Source: Bdellovibrionales bacterium | GTDB lineage: Bacteria; Bdellovibrionota; Bacteriovoracia; Bacteriovoracales; Bacteriovoracaceae | Assembly (NCBI GenBank): GCA_018646675.1 | Contig: JABGUH010000012.1 | Span: forward strand, 98,992 to 162,991 | Direction: 5' to 3' | Length of the DNA stretch: 64,000 bases | Shown here: positions 36,792 through 48,032 of the stretch, one piece after another | Numbering within the stretch: position 1 is the first letter of the stretch | Layout of the letters: each line of letters starts with the position of its first letter | Notes under the pieces: generated by a model | The model's database searches: none | Told to the model about the DNA's origin: nothing | Seen by the model: only the letters and a program-made list of their open reading frames with translations | Made by a program: the position numbers and the translations under genes

Positions 36792-36809
36792 TGGTGGGTT
36801 TTTCCACCA
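36792..36809 (+). other. Hairpin in the leader of the YbgF-like gene
   Basis: TGGTGG (36792-36797) and CCACCA (36804-36809) form a perfect 6-bp stem with loop GTTTTT. It lies 29 bases before the chosen start at 36839. No T-run follows, so it is not a standard terminator; it may shape the 5' leader. Confidence 0.3.
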
Positions 36810-36838
36810 GTAAACCATCGAAAGAGAGAGGATCTAAG

Positions 36839-37564
36839 ATGGGTAGAGTAATGACATTTCCCTTAGTATTACTACTAATGATGAGCTTTGCATCTTGTAA
36901 TTTTATCGACAAGGTTGCTCTGCAGGCGGAAAAGATTAATAACTTTGAGCGAGTCTCCTTGAAGTTGGCCAAGAAAAACCGCCTGTTACAAGCAAAGATC
37001 AACCAACTACAGTTTGAGCTGGAGAAGTCTCGTGCACGTAGTGAGTACTTAGCACTTAAAATTAAAAATCCTGGCAGGGATGTTAAAGCGGTGGCCAAAC
37101 AGAGGGCCCCGGCCAGTATTGCAGGAAAAGTGCAGGTGGATGATCTGGTCAAGCAGGAGACATATCAGTGGAGTGCCTCTCAACTTAAGGCGGCAGCAAT
37201 TCAAGAGTATCAACAGAAAAATTTTGAAAAGTCGGCGCAGTTTTTTCATATCTTGGTAAATAAATTTTCTGAGAGTGAAGAGGTGAATGACCAGTTGCTA
37301 TTTCAAGCTGGTATCGCAGCCTACCATAGTGGAAAACACTATGATTGGTCGATTGCTACAATGTCAAAGATAGTTAATAGCTACCCGGAGTCCAACTACT
37401 ACTTAAGTGCTAAAATGTGGAGTGGGCTGGCCCATATGCATAGTGGTGATCAGGAGAGATTTTGGATAGTAGTAGAAGAGTTTAGAAAAAAATATCGTAA
37501 TACTGTTGAATGGAAACTGATGAGTAAACATTATGATCGTCTTGTGGAAAAATATCAGCGTTAG
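36839..37564 (+). CDS. YbgF/CpoB-like lipoprotein with coiled coil and TPR-like repeats
   Basis: The 241-residue product begins MGRVMTFPLVLLLMMSFASC, a lipoprotein signal with probable lipidation at the Cys. A coiled coil follows (about 28-65, KINNFERVSLKLAKKNR), a linker, and a C-terminal TPR-like domain (AAAIQEYQQKNFEKSAQFFH). This layout resembles YbgF/CpoB, which couples the Tol-Pal system to peptidoglycan synthesis; no tol gene is nearby, so the name is only structural. ATG 36839 has GAGAGG seven bases upstream; the in-frame GTG 36791 would bury the lipobox. Confidence 0.72.
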   Translation: MGRVMTFPLVLLLMMSFASCNFIDKVALQAEKINNFERVSLKLAKKNRLLQAKINQLQFELEKSRARSEYLALKIKNPGRDVKAVAKQRAPASIAGKVQVDDLVKQETYQWSASQLKAAAIQEYQQKNFEKSAQFFHILVNKFSESEEVNDQLLFQAGIAAYHSGKHYDWSIATMSKIVNSYPESNYYLSAKMWSGLAHMHSGDQERFWIVVEEFRKKYRNTVEWKLMSKHYDRLVEKYQR

Positions 37565-38645
37565 TAGCGCCACTCTCCTAGCAGCAATTATACTGTTGGG
37601 TTGCAGTGGAGTTGTCTGGGCATCATCTCCCGCCGGTTTAGTTAACTACACCAGAGGTGTGGTCTTTGCGATTGAGAAGGGGAATACTCGGATGATTAAG
37701 AAGGGAGATAATATCTTTCCAGGTAGTGAGTTGATCACTGAGATGGGAGGACAGTTATCATATACCGACTACTTTGATCACCGCTACCATCTGTCTGGAT
37801 CGGGCCAGATTAAAATAGTCAAGGGAGAGGGGCCGCAGCTTAAGCGTGGCCATCTTTGGATTCAATCATACCATCGTGATCAATCTTTTACAGTAAAGAC
37901 CGCCAATGGACAGATTAATTATACTACTGGCGAGGCAGTAATCTCTTTTGATCCGGGCAAAGGAAAATCTCAAGCAGTTGTACTAAAGGGAGAGATGCAG
38001 TTTCACCATTTAGTCTACAGGCACCTGGGCGTTACCTTGAGAGAGGGAGAGTTCTCACAAGTAGATGGAGAGGATCTTAAAGAGGGAGAGACTAGCTATC
38101 CCCGCAATCCAACTCGAGTTGGTTATAAATCATTTCAAAAGTTGCTCTCTCTATTTGATGGCGCTGCTGGTGTGATTAAAAGTGAGATGCTTGCCCAAAG
38201 CCCGACTAAAAAAGTAGTAAAAAAGAGAGAAAATAGTGGAAGAGGCGTTGCTTCGATCTCTACACCAGCCACTCCAACTAAAGACTCTACCAACGGCAAG
38301 ATTACCTATTGGCGCTCTTTAAAGCCAGTTGCCGCTAGAACCTCTAAAGCTAAGGTCAAGCAACTTGCGGCCCCAAATAAGCTAGTGAAAGTTTTCGGGA
38401 ATCATCCCCACAACACCTACCAGGTCAAGAAAACGAAGGTAAAGGCGCAAGCGAAGGTTATTAGTCGTAAAAAGGTAAAAAAACGTACACCTGCTTCTGT
38501 TTCAAACAGCTTAAATAAGAAGTTAACTCCTTTTGAGCGCTCTTTACAGGGGCATACCGGACGTCAGATGCGTCATAAAAAAGAGGTTAACACCTTGATT
38601 GACGATCTTAAAAGTTATAGTCAGGACTATCGCCAAGGCTATTAA
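37533..38645 (+). CDS. FecR-domain exported protein
   Basis: A 370-residue protein with an N-terminal export signal (about 5-30; LLGCSG offers a possible lipobox). A FecR-type beta domain follows (about 35-165): FPGSELITEMGGQLSYTD, IQSYHRDQSFTVKTANG, GEAVISFDPG. The C-terminal half is basic and low in complexity (KKVVKKRENS, KTKVKAQAKVISRKKVKK), perhaps binding peptidoglycan or nucleic acid. Its start lies 32 bases inside the upstream lipoprotein gene. FecR domains in such secreted proteins are structural; there is no TonB receptor or sigma factor here to suggest iron signalling. Confidence 0.75.
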   Translation: MIVLWKNISVSSATLLAAIILLGCSGVVWASSPAGLVNYTRGVVFAIEKGNTRMIKKGDNIFPGSELITEMGGQLSYTDYFDHRYHLSGSGQIKIVKGEGPQLKRGHLWIQSYHRDQSFTVKTANGQINYTTGEAVISFDPGKGKSQAVVLKGEMQFHHLVYRHLGVTLREGEFSQVDGEDLKEGETSYPRNPTRVGYKSFQKLLSLFDGAAGVIKSEMLAQSPTKKVVKKRENSGRGVASISTPATPTKDSTNGKITYWRSLKPVAARTSKAKVKQLAAPNKLVKVFGNHPHNTYQVKKTKVKAQAKVISRKKVKKRTPASVSNSLNKKLTPFERSLQGHTGRQMRHKKEVNTLIDDLKSYSQDYRQGY

Positions 38646-38731
38646 ACAAGTCTTCCAACTCTATTTTGTCAAGATTTTCCACTCCAATTGCTCTCTCCTC
38701 ATTATATCGGGGATTTTTGTTTTATCTTCTC

Positions 38732-38751
38732 GCTATAATTAAGCTATAATT
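38732..38751 (+). promoter_or_regulatory. Tandem -10-like boxes upstream of guaB
   Basis: The 9-mer GCTATAATT occurs at 38732-38740 and 38743-38751, so two perfect TATAAT boxes lie eleven bases apart (38734-38739 and 38745-38750). No good -35 pairs with either at 17 bases; TTTATC is 18 bases before the second. They are 50-65 bases before the guaB ATG, which suits a promoter. Confidence 0.4.
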
Positions 38752-38800
38752 CATAGCAATATGGCGCTAATTTTGGACGCATGAAAATAAGGATATTGGG

Positions 38801-40267
38801 ATGAAGTTATCTGAAACATTGGCATTGACCTATGATGATGTCTTGATTAAGCCAGGCCACTCCCAGATTATGCCGAGGGAGGTGGATATCCAGGGAGTAT
38901 TTTCGCGGAACATCTCTCTGAATATTCCAGTTGTCTCCTCGGCGATGGATACCGTCACAGAAGGGGCAACTGCAATTGTGATGGCCCAGCTGGGGGGGAT
39001 TGGGGTAATTCACAAAAATTGCTCCTTTGAACAGCAGGCAACAGAGGTGCTAAAGGTTAAGAAATTTGAGTCTGGAATGGTAATGGACCCAGTAACAGTA
39101 TCTCCAAATGATACTTTAGCGTCAGTTCGTGAGATCACTAAAAAATTTAAGATCACTGGAGTACCAGTGGTAAATAAGCAGCGCAAGCTGGAGGGGATCT
39201 TGACTGGTCGGGATATGTTATTTGAGGATGATCCCAGAAAGTTAGTTTCACAGGTGATGACCCCTAAAGATCGGTTGGTGGTGGCCCCAGTGGGGGTTAG
39301 CATGGAAGAGGCCAAGGGGATGTTACACCAACACCGGATTGAGAAATTACCAGTAGTAGATAAAGATTTTGTACTACAGGGATTGATTACTATTCGAGAT
39401 ATTAAAACGAAGATCTCCAGTCCTAACTCCAACAAAGACACTCTGGGCCGACTGCGCGTGGCTGCGGCGATTGGTGCTTCAGAGCAGGATCTGGAGCGAG
39501 CAGAGATTTTAATTGATACTGGTTTAGATGCACTTGTGGTTGATACCGCGCACGGTCATTCCCAAGGTGTGTTGGATATGGTCAAGCTGCTAAAGAAGCG
39601 CTACCCCAATGTAGATATAGTGGCAGGTAACGTCGCTACTGCCGAAGCCTGCTTGGCGCTAATTGAGATGGGAGCAGATGCAATTAAAGTGGGAATTGGC
39701 CCTGGATCGATCTGTACTACTAGAGTTATCGCTGGAGTGGGAGTGCCACAGATGAGTGCTGTTTTAGATTGCGCGTTAGCATGTCGGAAAGCGGGAATCC
39801 CCCTAATTGCTGACGGAGGTATTAAATACTCCGGTGACGCGGTTAAAGCTTTGGCGGCCGGGGCAGATTCGGTGATGATCGGCTCTCTATTTGCTGGTAC
39901 GGATGAAGCTCCTGGTGAGACTATTCTTTACAAGGGGCGATCTTATAAGGTGTATCGCGGGATGGGCTCCTTGGGGGCAATGTCTTTGGGATCAAAAGAG
40001 CGTTATGGTCAGGGAGATGTGCAGGAGATTAGTAAGTTGGTACCAGAAGGAATTGAGGGGCAGGTTCCCTATCGCGGCCCCCTGTCGGCCAATCTATATC
40101 AGTTAGTAGGGGGGATTCGCTCTGGTATGGGCTATGTTGGGGCAAAAGATCTAGTCGCTTTACGAGAGCGGGTAGAGTTTATTACTATTAGTTCTGCTTC
40201 GCTGCGAGAGAACCATCCACATGATATTAAAGTGACTAAAGAGGCACCAAACTATCAATTTACCTAA
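38801..40267 (+). CDS. guaB: IMP dehydrogenase
   Basis: Converts IMP to XMP with NAD+, the committed step to GMP. The 488-residue protein has the N-terminal [13 protein letters not shown], two CBS domains (about 95-200) and the catalytic loop GPGSICTTR with the active Cys (about 307). The GMGSLGAM phosphate/flap motif follows. AAGGATATTGGG precedes the ATG. guaA follows by 39 bases. Confidence 0.98.
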   Translation: MKLSETLALTYDDVLIKPGHSQIMPREVDIQGVFSRNISLNIPVVSSAMDTVTEGATAIVMAQLGGIGVIHKNCSFEQQATEVLKVKKFESGMVMDPVTVSPNDTLASVREITKKFKITGVPVVNKQRKLEGILTGRDMLFEDDPRKLVSQVMTPKDRLVVAPVGVSMEEAKGMLHQHRIEKLPVVDKDFVLQGLITIRDIKTKISSPNSNKDTLGRLRVAAAIGASEQDLERAEILIDTGLDALVVDTAHGHSQGVLDMVKLLKKRYPNVDIVAGNVATAEACLALIEMGADAIKVGIGPGSICTTRVIAGVGVPQMSAVLDCALACRKAGIPLIADGGIKYSGDAVKALAAGADSVMIGSLFAGTDEAPGETILYKGRSYKVYRGMGSLGAMSLGSKERYGQGDVQEISKLVPEGIEGQVPYRGPLSANLYQLVGGIRSGMGYVGAKDLVALRERVEFITISSASLRENHPHDIKVTKEAPNYQFT

Positions 40268-40306
40268 GCCGTCTTTCAGGTCATACAGGTAGAGGAGTCG
40301 TTAAAA

Positions 40307-41860
40307 GTGAGTGAACAAGCCGTTTGGATCGTCGATTTTGGATCGCAATATACTCAGTTAATTACTAAAAAAATTCGAGAAGTTGGCCACTCTTCAGTCA
40401 TCATAACAGTCGAGAATGCTAGAGAGAAGATGGAGCAGGGGACCTTACCTCAAGCGTTAATTCTCTCCGGGGGACCTCAGTCGGTCTTTGTGGATCAAGG
40501 TGACTACTCATTCCTGTTTGCTGATCCGAAACTTCCAATTTTAGGTATCTGTTTTGGTATGCAGCTGATTGGACAATACTACTCCGGCAAAGTGGTACGA
40601 GGAACTATGGGGGAGTATGGGCCAGCAAAGATTAAGCTGACTTCTCAGATGAGTATTCCAGGACTTCCAGCAAACATTCAAGTCTGGATGAGCCACTCAG
40701 ATCATCTACTGCACGCTCCTGAAAATTTCTCCGTGGTAATGGAGAGTTTGAATGGGTTGATTGCAGCGATTAAAAGTGATGACCTCCCCATTATGGGGTT
40801 GCAGTTTCACCCTGAAGTTGAACATAGCGACCATGGTAAGGAGATTCTAGCGTACTTCCTAGAGGAGGTGGCCAATCTGAAAAAGGACTGGTCTCGCAAG
40901 GCGATGCTAGAGGATGCGTTAGCTGAGGTTGGTCAAGTCGGGGAGGAAGTTGTGCTTTGTGCCTTCTCGGGAGGAGTTGACTCATTGGTGGCCGCCACTT
41001 TGGCCGCTCGTATTCTAAAGGATCGACTCTATTGTTTCTTTGTTAATAATGGTCTATTGCGGCCTCAGGACCTAGATCACATTGAGGCACTGATTAAGGA
41101 AACCAATCTAAATATTGAGGTGATCGACGCCAGCCAAACTTTTTTAACGAAGTTGGCCGGAGTGGATGATCCTGAGAAAAAACGCAAAATTATTGGCAAT
41201 CTTTTCATTGAGGTTTTTGAGCAGAAAGTCCATCAATTTGAGCAGGAGCGAAATATCCACTTCTCTCATTTATTACAAGGAACTCTCTATCCTGATGTTA
41301 TCGAGTCTATCTCTCCCCATGGTAAGGGAGGAAAATCGGCGACAATCAAGTCTCATCACAATGTGGGAGGTTTGCCAGAGAGGATGAAGCTTAAACTATT
41401 AGAGCCTCTGCGCTTTCTCTTTAAAGATGAGGTCAGAAGCTTGGGACGTGAATTGGGATTGCGCCACTCCTGGGTCTATCGCCATCCATTTCCCGGGCCA
41501 GGAATTGGCATCAGAGTATTAGGCAGAGTTACCCCTGAGTATGTCGCTTACGTTCAGCAGTCGGACCAGATCCTTTTTGAGGAGCTGCACCACTTTAATC
41601 TGTATGACTCTGTTTGGCAGGCGTTAACCGTGATGCTACCGGTGAAGACCGTTGGAGTAAAAGGGGATGCCCGAGCATATGAAGAGGTAATCTGTGTGCG
41701 AATTGTTGGTAGTGTGGATGGAATGACTGCTGACTGGTCAGATCTACCCAAACTATTTTTAAAAAAAGTGTCCAATCGAATTACTAATGAAGTTAAAGGA
41801 ATTACTCGTGTTGTCTATGACATCACTTCCAAACCACCTGGAACCATTGAGTGGGAATAG
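40307..41860 (+). CDS. guaA: GMP synthase (glutamine-hydrolysing)
   Basis: Converts XMP to GMP with ATP and glutamine. The class I amidotransferase domain (1-190) has GICFGMQL with the nucleophilic Cys and LQFHPEVEH. The PP-loop ATPase has FSGGVDS, and the C-terminal dimerisation domain ends at SKPPGTIEWE. Length 517 is standard. GTG 40307 follows AGAGGAG with a normal spacing. Probably co-transcribed with guaB. Confidence 0.98.
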   Translation: MSEQAVWIVDFGSQYTQLITKKIREVGHSSVIITVENAREKMEQGTLPQALILSGGPQSVFVDQGDYSFLFADPKLPILGICFGMQLIGQYYSGKVVRGTMGEYGPAKIKLTSQMSIPGLPANIQVWMSHSDHLLHAPENFSVVMESLNGLIAAIKSDDLPIMGLQFHPEVEHSDHGKEILAYFLEEVANLKKDWSRKAMLEDALAEVGQVGEEVVLCAFSGGVDSLVAATLAARILKDRLYCFFVNNGLLRPQDLDHIEALIKETNLNIEVIDASQTFLTKLAGVDDPEKKRKIIGNLFIEVFEQKVHQFEQERNIHFSHLLQGTLYPDVIESISPHGKGGKSATIKSHHNVGGLPERMKLKLLEPLRFLFKDEVRSLGRELGLRHSWVYRHPFPGPGIGIRVLGRVTPEYVAYVQQSDQILFEELHHFNLYDSVWQALTVMLPVKTVGVKGDARAYEEVICVRIVGSVDGMTADWSDLPKLFLKKVSNRITNEVKGITRVVYDITSKPPGTIEWE

Positions 41861-41885
41861 AGAGTATAATTAATAGGAGAGTTTT

Positions 41886-42839
41886 GTGAAGGTAATAGAG
41901 CATTTAGAGATGGCCAAGGGACCGCTGTTTAGTTATGAGATTGTCCCTCCCCCTCGTGGACGTTCAGTGGATGATATCACCTCAATTGTTAAAGGGTTGA
42001 TGGATTTTAATCCTCCATGGATTGATGTGACCTCTCATTCGGCTGGTGCCACCTATAATGAACGGGCCGATGGTTCTATTGAGAGAAAAATTAGCAAAAA
42101 ACGGCCGGGGACTCTTGGTATCTGTGGAATTATCCAAAATCGTTTTAAAATTGATACGGTTGCTCATCTACTCTGTAACGGTTTTACCAAGGAGGAAACA
42201 GAGGACGCGATCATTGAACTCAACTACCTTGGTATCCATAATATTTTGGCGATTAGAGGTGATGGCCTAAACTATAATAAAAAAGTCTCTGCTGAACGTA
42301 CGATTAATAATTATGCAATAGATTTAGTCCAGCAGCTCTCTGCTTTACGACAAGGAGAGTTTTTAGATGAGAGCCCTAACAGCTCATCAATCGACTTTGG
42401 TGTAGGGGTGGCCGGATATCCCGAGAAGCACTTTGAGTCTCCTAATTTAGGATATGATCTGCACTGGCTCAAACAGAAGGTCAATGCGGGAGCCGATTAC
42501 GTTACCACTCAGATGTTTTTTGATAATAAACATTATCTCTCCTACGTCGAGGCGGCCCGCGCTGCCGGCATTACTGTGCCGATCATCCCGGGAATTAAAA
42601 TTTTAAAATCCTACGGCCAACTACAATCTATTCCGCGTCATTTTCATGTGGATCTACCGGATCAATTAGTTAGTCAGGTGTTAGAGAGCCCTGAGCATAT
42701 TGAGGAGCTAGGAGTCAAACATGCCATCTCTCAAGTTGAAGGTCTATTGGCCAGTGGAGCACCAGGGGTCCACTTTTACATTATGAATGATATCTCTTCT
42801 GTAATCAAAGTAGTAGAGCGCTTTTCCACCCACCTATAA
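41886..42839 (+). CDS. metF: Methylenetetrahydrofolate reductase
   Basis: Reduces 5,10-methylene-THF to 5-methyl-THF, the methyl donor for the next gene. The 317-residue TIM barrel begins with [10 protein letters not shown] (catalytic Glu) and has [18 protein letters not shown] and VTTQMFFD, all family motifs. GTG 41886 follows TAGGAGAG at good spacing. It lies 25 bases after guaA and 13 before metH, so purine and methionine genes appear to share a transcript. Confidence 0.95.
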   Translation: MKVIEHLEMAKGPLFSYEIVPPPRGRSVDDITSIVKGLMDFNPPWIDVTSHSAGATYNERADGSIERKISKKRPGTLGICGIIQNRFKIDTVAHLLCNGFTKEETEDAIIELNYLGIHNILAIRGDGLNYNKKVSAERTINNYAIDLVQQLSALRQGEFLDESPNSSSIDFGVGVAGYPEKHFESPNLGYDLHWLKQKVNAGADYVTTQMFFDNKHYLSYVEAARAAGITVPIIPGIKILKSYGQLQSIPRHFHVDLPDQLVSQVLESPEHIEELGVKHAISQVEGLLASGAPGVHFYIMNDISSVIKVVERFSTHL

Positions 42840-42852
42840 CTTTAGGGCCGTG

Positions 42853-45800
42853 ATGAATCAAGATGCTGTCAGACAGTTAAAGTTAGAACTTGGTAAAAGA
42901 GTTATCATGCTCGATGGTGCGATGGGAACAATGATCCAGCAGCATAACTTAAGTGAAGAGCAGTTTAGATCGAAACGTTTTATCAACCATTCAGTCAACC
43001 TCAAGGGGAATAACGATTTACTCTCTCTAACGGCACCACACATTATTGAGGATATTCATCTTAAGTATCTGCAGGCCGGGGCCAACATCATTGGAACCAA
43101 TACTTTCTCCTCAACCTCGATTGCTCAAAGTGATTATCAGTTGGAAGAGGTGGTCTACGAGTTAAACCTGGTTTCAGCTCAAATTGCCAGACAAGCGGTT
43201 GATAAGCATCAGCAGCAACATCATGGCCATCTGGCACTGGTTGCTGGAGCGATGGGGCCGACAAATCGCACCGCCAGTATCTCACCTGATATCGACAATC
43301 CAGATTTTAGAGCGATAACTTTTGATCAGTTGAGTGATAGTTACTACCAGCAGGCGTCGGCCCTGGTCGAAGGTGGCGTTGATCTACTGTTAGTTGAGAC
43401 AGTATTTGATACTTTAAACTTAAAAGCTGCAATCCATGCCATTAAGAGATTAGAGCAAGAGAGAGGAGTTGCTCCCCCCTTAATGATCTCCGTAACCGTT
43501 ACTGATAATTCCGGCCGTACTCTCTCAGGGCAGACGATCGAAGCTTTTTGGAACTCTATTCGCTATGCTGACCCTCTCTCGGTGGGGATTAACTGTGCAC
43601 TTGGAGCGGTGGAGATGCACCCCTTTTTGGCCGATCTGGCCCGGGTCGCAGATTGCTATATCAGTTGCTACCCCAATGCTGGCCTACCTAACCCTTTGGT
43701 GCCGACCGGTTATGATGAAGGGCCAACCGTCACTTCATTGCATTTAAAGGAGTTTGTACAGGAGGGGCTGGTTAACCTCGTCGGTGGCTGCTGCGGCACT
43801 ACTCCAGATCATATTAAGGCGATCTTTGAAGTAGTAAATGAGCTGCCCCCTAGAGATATCCCAACTCCGCCCTTGGCGACGAGGCTCTCCGGTCTGGAGC
43901 CACTGAACATCTATCCCGGTCAACGTAATTTTTTAATGGTGGGAGAGCGTACCAATGTGACTGGCTCTCCTAAATTTTCCCGTCTAATTCAAGAGGGGAA
44001 TTTTGATGGTGCGTTGGCCCTGGCCCGTCAACAGGTGGAGAGTGGGGCCAATATACTTGACATTAATTTTGACCATGCCCTGCTGGATGGGGTTCAAAAT
44101 ATGCAGCGCTTTTTGCGTCTAATCGCCTCAGAGCCGACCATCGCCCGCGTTCCAATTATGATCGACTCTTCCAAGTGGGAGGTGCTGGCCGAAGGGCTAA
44201 AGTGTCTGCAAGGTAAGGGAGTAGTTAACTCCATCTCGCTTAAAGATGGAGAGGAGCTCTTCCTGCAGAGGGCCCAAGTGATCAAGCAGTTTGGCGCAGC
44301 GGCCGTCGTGATGGCTTTTGATGAGAGTGGCCAAGCGACAACCTTGAAAGATAAAGTGGCAATCTGTCAGCGCGCCTATCAACTGTTGGTGAAAAAAGTT
44401 CAATTTGATCCTTGTGATATTATCTTTGATCCAAATGTTTTAACCATTGCCACCGGCATGGAGGAGCATAACGGTTATGCAGACAATTTCATTCAAGCAG
44501 TTAAGGAGATAAAAAGTAGCTGCCCCTACGCTATGACCAGTGGGGGAATCTCCAACCTAAGCTTCTCCTTTCGTGGGAACAATCTAATCCGTGAAAGTAT
44601 GCATGCCGCTTTCCTATACCATGGGATACTGGCCGGATTAGATATGGGGATAGTTAATGCTGGCATGTTAGAGGTCTATGACGAGATAGAACCTACGTTA
44701 AGGCAGTTGGTGGAGGATCTGATCTTTAATCGTAGATCAGATGCCACCGAACGTTTAGTTGAATACGCTGACCAGGTGAGCGCTGGAAGCAAAAAGCGTG
44801 ATCAAGGTGACATACTTAAGTGGCGTCAAGGGAGTGTCTCGGAACGAATAACCTATGCCTTGGTACATGGTATTTTAGACTACATTGAACAGGACGCAGG
44901 AGATGCCTTAAGCCAACATGGAAGTTCTCTGGCGGTGATTGAAGGGCCGTTGATGGATGGAATGCGGGTAGTAGGGGACCTATTTGGAGAGGGCAAAATG
45001 TTTCTTCCCCAGGTGGTAAAATCGGCACGGGTGATGAAAAAAGCGGTCTCCTCTCTAGTTGATGATGTCGAGCAGGGGGATGGAATAGTTAGATCAGAGT
45101 TGACCTCTCCTGCACAGACCGGCACTACGATTATTTTGGCCACGGTAAAAGGTGATGTACACGATATTGGTAAAAATATAGTAAAAGTCGTATTAGGTTG
45201 CAATGGGCACAAGGTAGTTGATTTGGGGGTAATGGTGTTATGTGACACTATTCTACAGGCCGCCAAGGAGCACCAGGCTCAGGTGATTGGACTATCAGGA
45301 TTAATTACCCCCTCCTTGGATGAGATGATTTATAACGTACAACAGATGCAGCAGCAGGGCCTATCTATACCGGTGGTAATCGGTGGGGCCACAACTTCGA
45401 CACTCCATACTGCGGTTAAAATTGCTCCCCACTATCAAGGTGCTATCGTTCAGGTTGGAGATGCCTCGCGGGGAGTCGAGGTGATATCTAAGCTTGTGGG
45501 AGAGCAGCGAGCAGAGTATCAGCAGCAGTGTCGAGAAAAACAGCAGCAAATGCGCCAGAAGTACCTTGAGCGTGAGACCCCCCAGCTAACACCATGGGAG
45601 AGGGTGGCTGCAAAAGCGCCAAAAATTGACTGGGAGCAGATCCAACTATGGCAACCCAAAAGTATTGGTCTGCATATCTTTAAAGCTATTGATCTAGATC
45701 AGCTGATCCCCTTGATCGATTGGTCGCCACTATTTTGGGCCTGGGGGTTAAAAGGGAGTTATCCTGCAATTCTTGACAGTAAGAAGTATGGTGAGGAGGC

Positions 45801-46551
45801 GACGAAGTTGTTGAGTGATGCTCAACAGATGTTGTTGCAACTAAAAGTTGATCAAGCAGTAACTGCTAGTGGTGTTTTTGGATTGTGGCCAGCAAACTCT
45901 GAAGGAGAGCAGATCCATCTCTATCAAGACGAAGCACGCAGTAGTAAAATTGCCACCTTTAACTTCTTACGACAACAGCAGAAGCAACATCGCTCCTTAA
46001 GTGATTTTGTCGCTCCACTTGGGCTTAAAGATTATGCTGGAGCAATGGTAGTAACCGCAGGTCATAAAATCAAAGCCTATGCAGATAAATTGGCCGTTGA
46101 TGGAGATGATTACTCTGCTCTGTTGGTACAATCTTTAAGCGATCGTATTGCTGAGGCCAGTGCCGAACTGATCCATCTTTTTGCTCGACAAGAGTGGGGG
46201 TTTGGAGTCAGTGAGGATCTTGATTATAAAGATTTGATTAAGGAGAAGTATCAAGGAGTCAGACCGGCACCGGGGTATCCTGCCTATCCAGACCACTCTG
46301 AAAAACAGATAATATGGGAGCTATTAGCGGTAGAGAAGACACTTGGTTGTCGGCTAACTGAAAGCTATGCGATGGATCCCGTTAGCTCGGTTTGTGGACT
46401 ATTAATGCAGTATCCTGGGGCAAAGTATTTTAATCTAGGAAAGATTGATAGTGATCAGCTGGCAAACTATGCTAAGAACAAAGGGAGCTCGGTCGCAGAG
46501 TCTACTCGTTGGCTAGCTCCCCACTTAAACAGTCGGGGCGGGAAAAATTAG
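42853..46551 (+). CDS. metH: Cobalamin-dependent methionine synthase
   Basis: Full-length MetH of 1232 residues. Homocysteine domain (about 1-330): [16 protein letters not shown] and [10 protein letters not shown], which supply the Zn cysteines. Folate domain (about 350-620): [20 protein letters not shown]. Cobalamin domain (about 650-890): [13 protein letters not shown] with the Co-coordinating His. Reactivation domain (about 920-1230): [31 protein letters not shown] 42853 is preferred over GTG 42850 because it is five bases after AGGG. Its last 27 bases overlap the convergent kinase gene. Confidence 0.98.
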   Translation: MNQDAVRQLKLELGKRVIMLDGAMGTMIQQHNLSEEQFRSKRFINHSVNLKGNNDLLSLTAPHIIEDIHLKYLQAGANIIGTNTFSSTSIAQSDYQLEEVVYELNLVSAQIARQAVDKHQQQHHGHLALVAGAMGPTNRTASISPDIDNPDFRAITFDQLSDSYYQQASALVEGGVDLLLVETVFDTLNLKAAIHAIKRLEQERGVAPPLMISVTVTDNSGRTLSGQTIEAFWNSIRYADPLSVGINCALGAVEMHPFLADLARVADCYISCYPNAGLPNPLVPTGYDEGPTVTSLHLKEFVQEGLVNLVGGCCGTTPDHIKAIFEVVNELPPRDIPTPPLATRLSGLEPLNIYPGQRNFLMVGERTNVTGSPKFSRLIQEGNFDGALALARQQVESGANILDINFDHALLDGVQNMQRFLRLIASEPTIARVPIMIDSSKWEVLAEGLKCLQGKGVVNSISLKDGEELFLQRAQVIKQFGAAAVVMAFDESGQATTLKDKVAICQRAYQLLVKKVQFDPCDIIFDPNVLTIATGMEEHNGYADNFIQAVKEIKSSCPYAMTSGGISNLSFSFRGNNLIRESMHAAFLYHGILAGLDMGIVNAGMLEVYDEIEPTLRQLVEDLIFNRRSDATERLVEYADQVSAGSKKRDQGDILKWRQGSVSERITYALVHGILDYIEQDAGDALSQHGSSLAVIEGPLMDGMRVVGDLFGEGKMFLPQVVKSARVMKKAVSSLVDDVEQGDGIVRSELTSPAQTGTTIILATVKGDVHDIGKNIVKVVLGCNGHKVVDLGVMVLCDTILQAAKEHQAQVIGLSGLITPSLDEMIYNVQQMQQQGLSIPVVIGGATTSTLHTAVKIAPHYQGAIVQVGDASRGVEVISKLVGEQRAEYQQQCREKQQQMRQKYLERETPQLTPWERVAAKAPKIDWEQIQLWQPKSIGLHIFKAIDLDQLIPLIDWSPLFWAWGLKGSYPAILDSKKYGEEATKLLSDAQQMLLQLKVDQAVTASGVFGLWPANSEGEQIHLYQDEARSSKIATFNFLRQQQKQHRSLSDFVAPLGLKDYAGAMVVTAGHKIKAYADKLAVDGDDYSALLVQSLSDRIAEASAELIHLFARQEWGFGVSEDLDYKDLIKEKYQGVRPAPGYPAYPDHSEKQIIWELLAVEKTLGCRLTESYAMDPVSSVCGLLMQYPGAKYFNLGKIDSDQLANYAKNKGSSVAESTRWLAPHLNSRGGKN

Positions 46552-47877
46552 ATCAAATTTTGTGGTAGGGAAGTTTTGATCTAGTATTATATTTCCTTTA
46601 TGTTGGTGCATAATTTGTCGTGCCAAAGAGAGACCAAGACCAGTACCCTTGCCGACGACCTTGCTGGTGTAGAATGGTTCAAATAGACGTTCGCGGTCCA
46701 GACTATTAGGTATATTTCCACTGTCGATAATGGAGAGGGTGACTCCACCATCTTTGTTCAACTGGTCAACTATCTTGATATAGGGGGCCGTATCACCTTC
46801 TAAGGCGTCACAAGCGTTATTAATCAGGTTGATTAATACCTGGGATATAATATTTTTATGCACTAAAACGACTTTTGGTGGGTCACAGGTCAGCTCCTTA
46901 ATCAATTTGATACCCGTGGAGTCTATCTTCCTTTTGGTCATGGTAAGAGCATCATCTACAATCTCTGTAATGGATGTTTTGACTAATATATCTTCAGTAT
47001 CTTTATGGGCAAAACCTTTGAACTTTTCAATCAACTTGACAATCCTGGCCACCATATCTTGCATTAGATCTAAAGTGGATTGAATATCGATCGCAGAGTC
47101 ACTACTGTTCGGAGCTGTCGCCCGGCGGATTTTTGTCAATCCAATCGTTATGACGGTTAGAGGATTATTAATTTCATGGGCAACACCGGCACTGATCTCA
47201 CCAATGTTGGCCAATTTGGCATTGTGGAGGGAGTTGATTCGTTCTTCCTGAAGTTGCTGCTCTAGCACCATTGCCTCCAAGGAATCAATTAGTAGTTGAA
47301 AATTGATACGAGCACTTTTTAACAATACCATCATGAAAGGCAGGGTCGCTGCTGCAATTAGGAATCCCTCAAAATTGGCTTGTTTAAACCCATAAAGCAT
47401 GTAGGGGAGAATTACTGCCAGGGTAAATGAGATGGATGCTCGCATGGAGGAGGTTGAAGCGGTTAGCCCGCCAAATAAAACACCATAGACCATTAGCAGT
47501 AGGATTAAGACCCCGAGTCCACTGAGGTGATCAAGAAAGAGAAATGATGTCAGCCCCCACTGTAAGCCGGTAAAGATCAGTAGGGTGCTGTAGATCCACT
47601 CAATTTTAACTTTAAAGGCAAGATCAGCGGATAATTTTTTGTGATAATACTTAATCAACAAAAAGCGCAAGGCTAAAATAGCACACCCATATCCCAACCA
47701 GAGATCAATATAGGGTATTTTTTGAGTATACAGGTAGCTGTAGACAAATATAGTGATGATAAAAGCGACCACCAATAACATAATTTTATTGGTAAACAGC
47801 AGATCAATGCGCTGTATTTCAACTTGGGGGGATAGCTGTCTTTCCTTCATAACACTCATTGTTACAATTATGGCCAT
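46525..47877 (-). CDS. Sensor histidine kinase with multi-helix membrane input
   Basis: A 450-residue kinase. The N-terminal half has about six hydrophobic helices (about 30-200) with no large periplasmic loop, suggesting a membrane or small-molecule signal. The kinase core is canonical: [11 protein letters not shown] (phospho-His near 243), N box [28 protein letters not shown] and GTGLGLSL. No response regulator is adjacent. The start is uncertain: ATG 47877 lies inside a perfect inverted repeat, and ATG 47859 or 47850 would also serve. Its 3' end overlaps metH by 27 bases in convergent orientation. Confidence 0.9.
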   Translation of the reverse strand: MAIIVTMSVMKERQLSPQVEIQRIDLLFTNKIMLLVVAFIITIFVYSYLYTQKIPYIDLWLGYGCAILALRFLLIKYYHKKLSADLAFKVKIEWIYSTLLIFTGLQWGLTSFLFLDHLSGLGVLILLLMVYGVLFGGLTASTSSMRASISFTLAVILPYMLYGFKQANFEGFLIAAATLPFMMVLLKSARINFQLLIDSLEAMVLEQQLQEERINSLHNAKLANIGEISAGVAHEINNPLTVITIGLTKIRRATAPNSSDSAIDIQSTLDLMQDMVARIVKLIEKFKGFAHKDTEDILVKTSITEIVDDALTMTKRKIDSTGIKLIKELTCDPPKVVLVHKNIISQVLINLINNACDALEGDTAPYIKIVDQLNKDGGVTLSIIDSGNIPNSLDRERLFEPFYTSKVVGKGTGLGLSLARQIMHQHKGNIILDQNFPTTKFDLIFPAPTV

Positions 47878-47900
47878 TGATTAACAATTTATCAATGGCC
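47872..47900. promoter_or_regulatory. 10-bp perfect inverted repeat at the kinase start
   Basis: GGCCATTGAT (47872-47881) pairs perfectly with ATCAATGGCC (47891-47900) across a nine-base spacer. It covers the first possible kinase start codon (ATG at 47877 on the minus strand). There is no T-run on either side, so it is more likely an operator or a hairpin masking the start than a terminator. Confidence 0.55.
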
Positions 47901-47942
47901 AATCGCTGTTGACATAAATAATTTAAGTGGTAGTGGTGTTGA

Positions 47943-47964
47943 GCAGATGATTATTGTCATCTGC
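47943..47964. promoter_or_regulatory. 8-bp perfect inverted repeat upstream of the kinase gene
   Basis: GCAGATGA (47943-47950) pairs with TCATCTGC (47957-47964) across TTATTG. It lies between tatD and the kinase gene, 66 bases before the first kinase start codon. No T-run follows. Candidate regulator site or RNA hairpin. Confidence 0.45.
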
Positions 47965-48004
47965 GCCCTGTAATAAGAGGTAAAAAAATCTATGCTATAA
48001 AGGC

Positions 48005-48022
48005 AAGTGAAGCGCTTCTCTT
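48005..48022 (-). terminator. Palindrome just after tatD, weak terminator candidate
   Basis: GAAGCGCTTC (48009-48018) is a perfect 10-bp palindrome, extended by AAG/CTT outside one mismatch. It begins 11 bases after the tatD stop on the minus strand and is followed there by GCCTTTATAG. The T content is too poor for a confident terminator; partial termination before the kinase is possible. Confidence 0.35.
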
Positions 48023-48032
48023 ACTGGATTCT

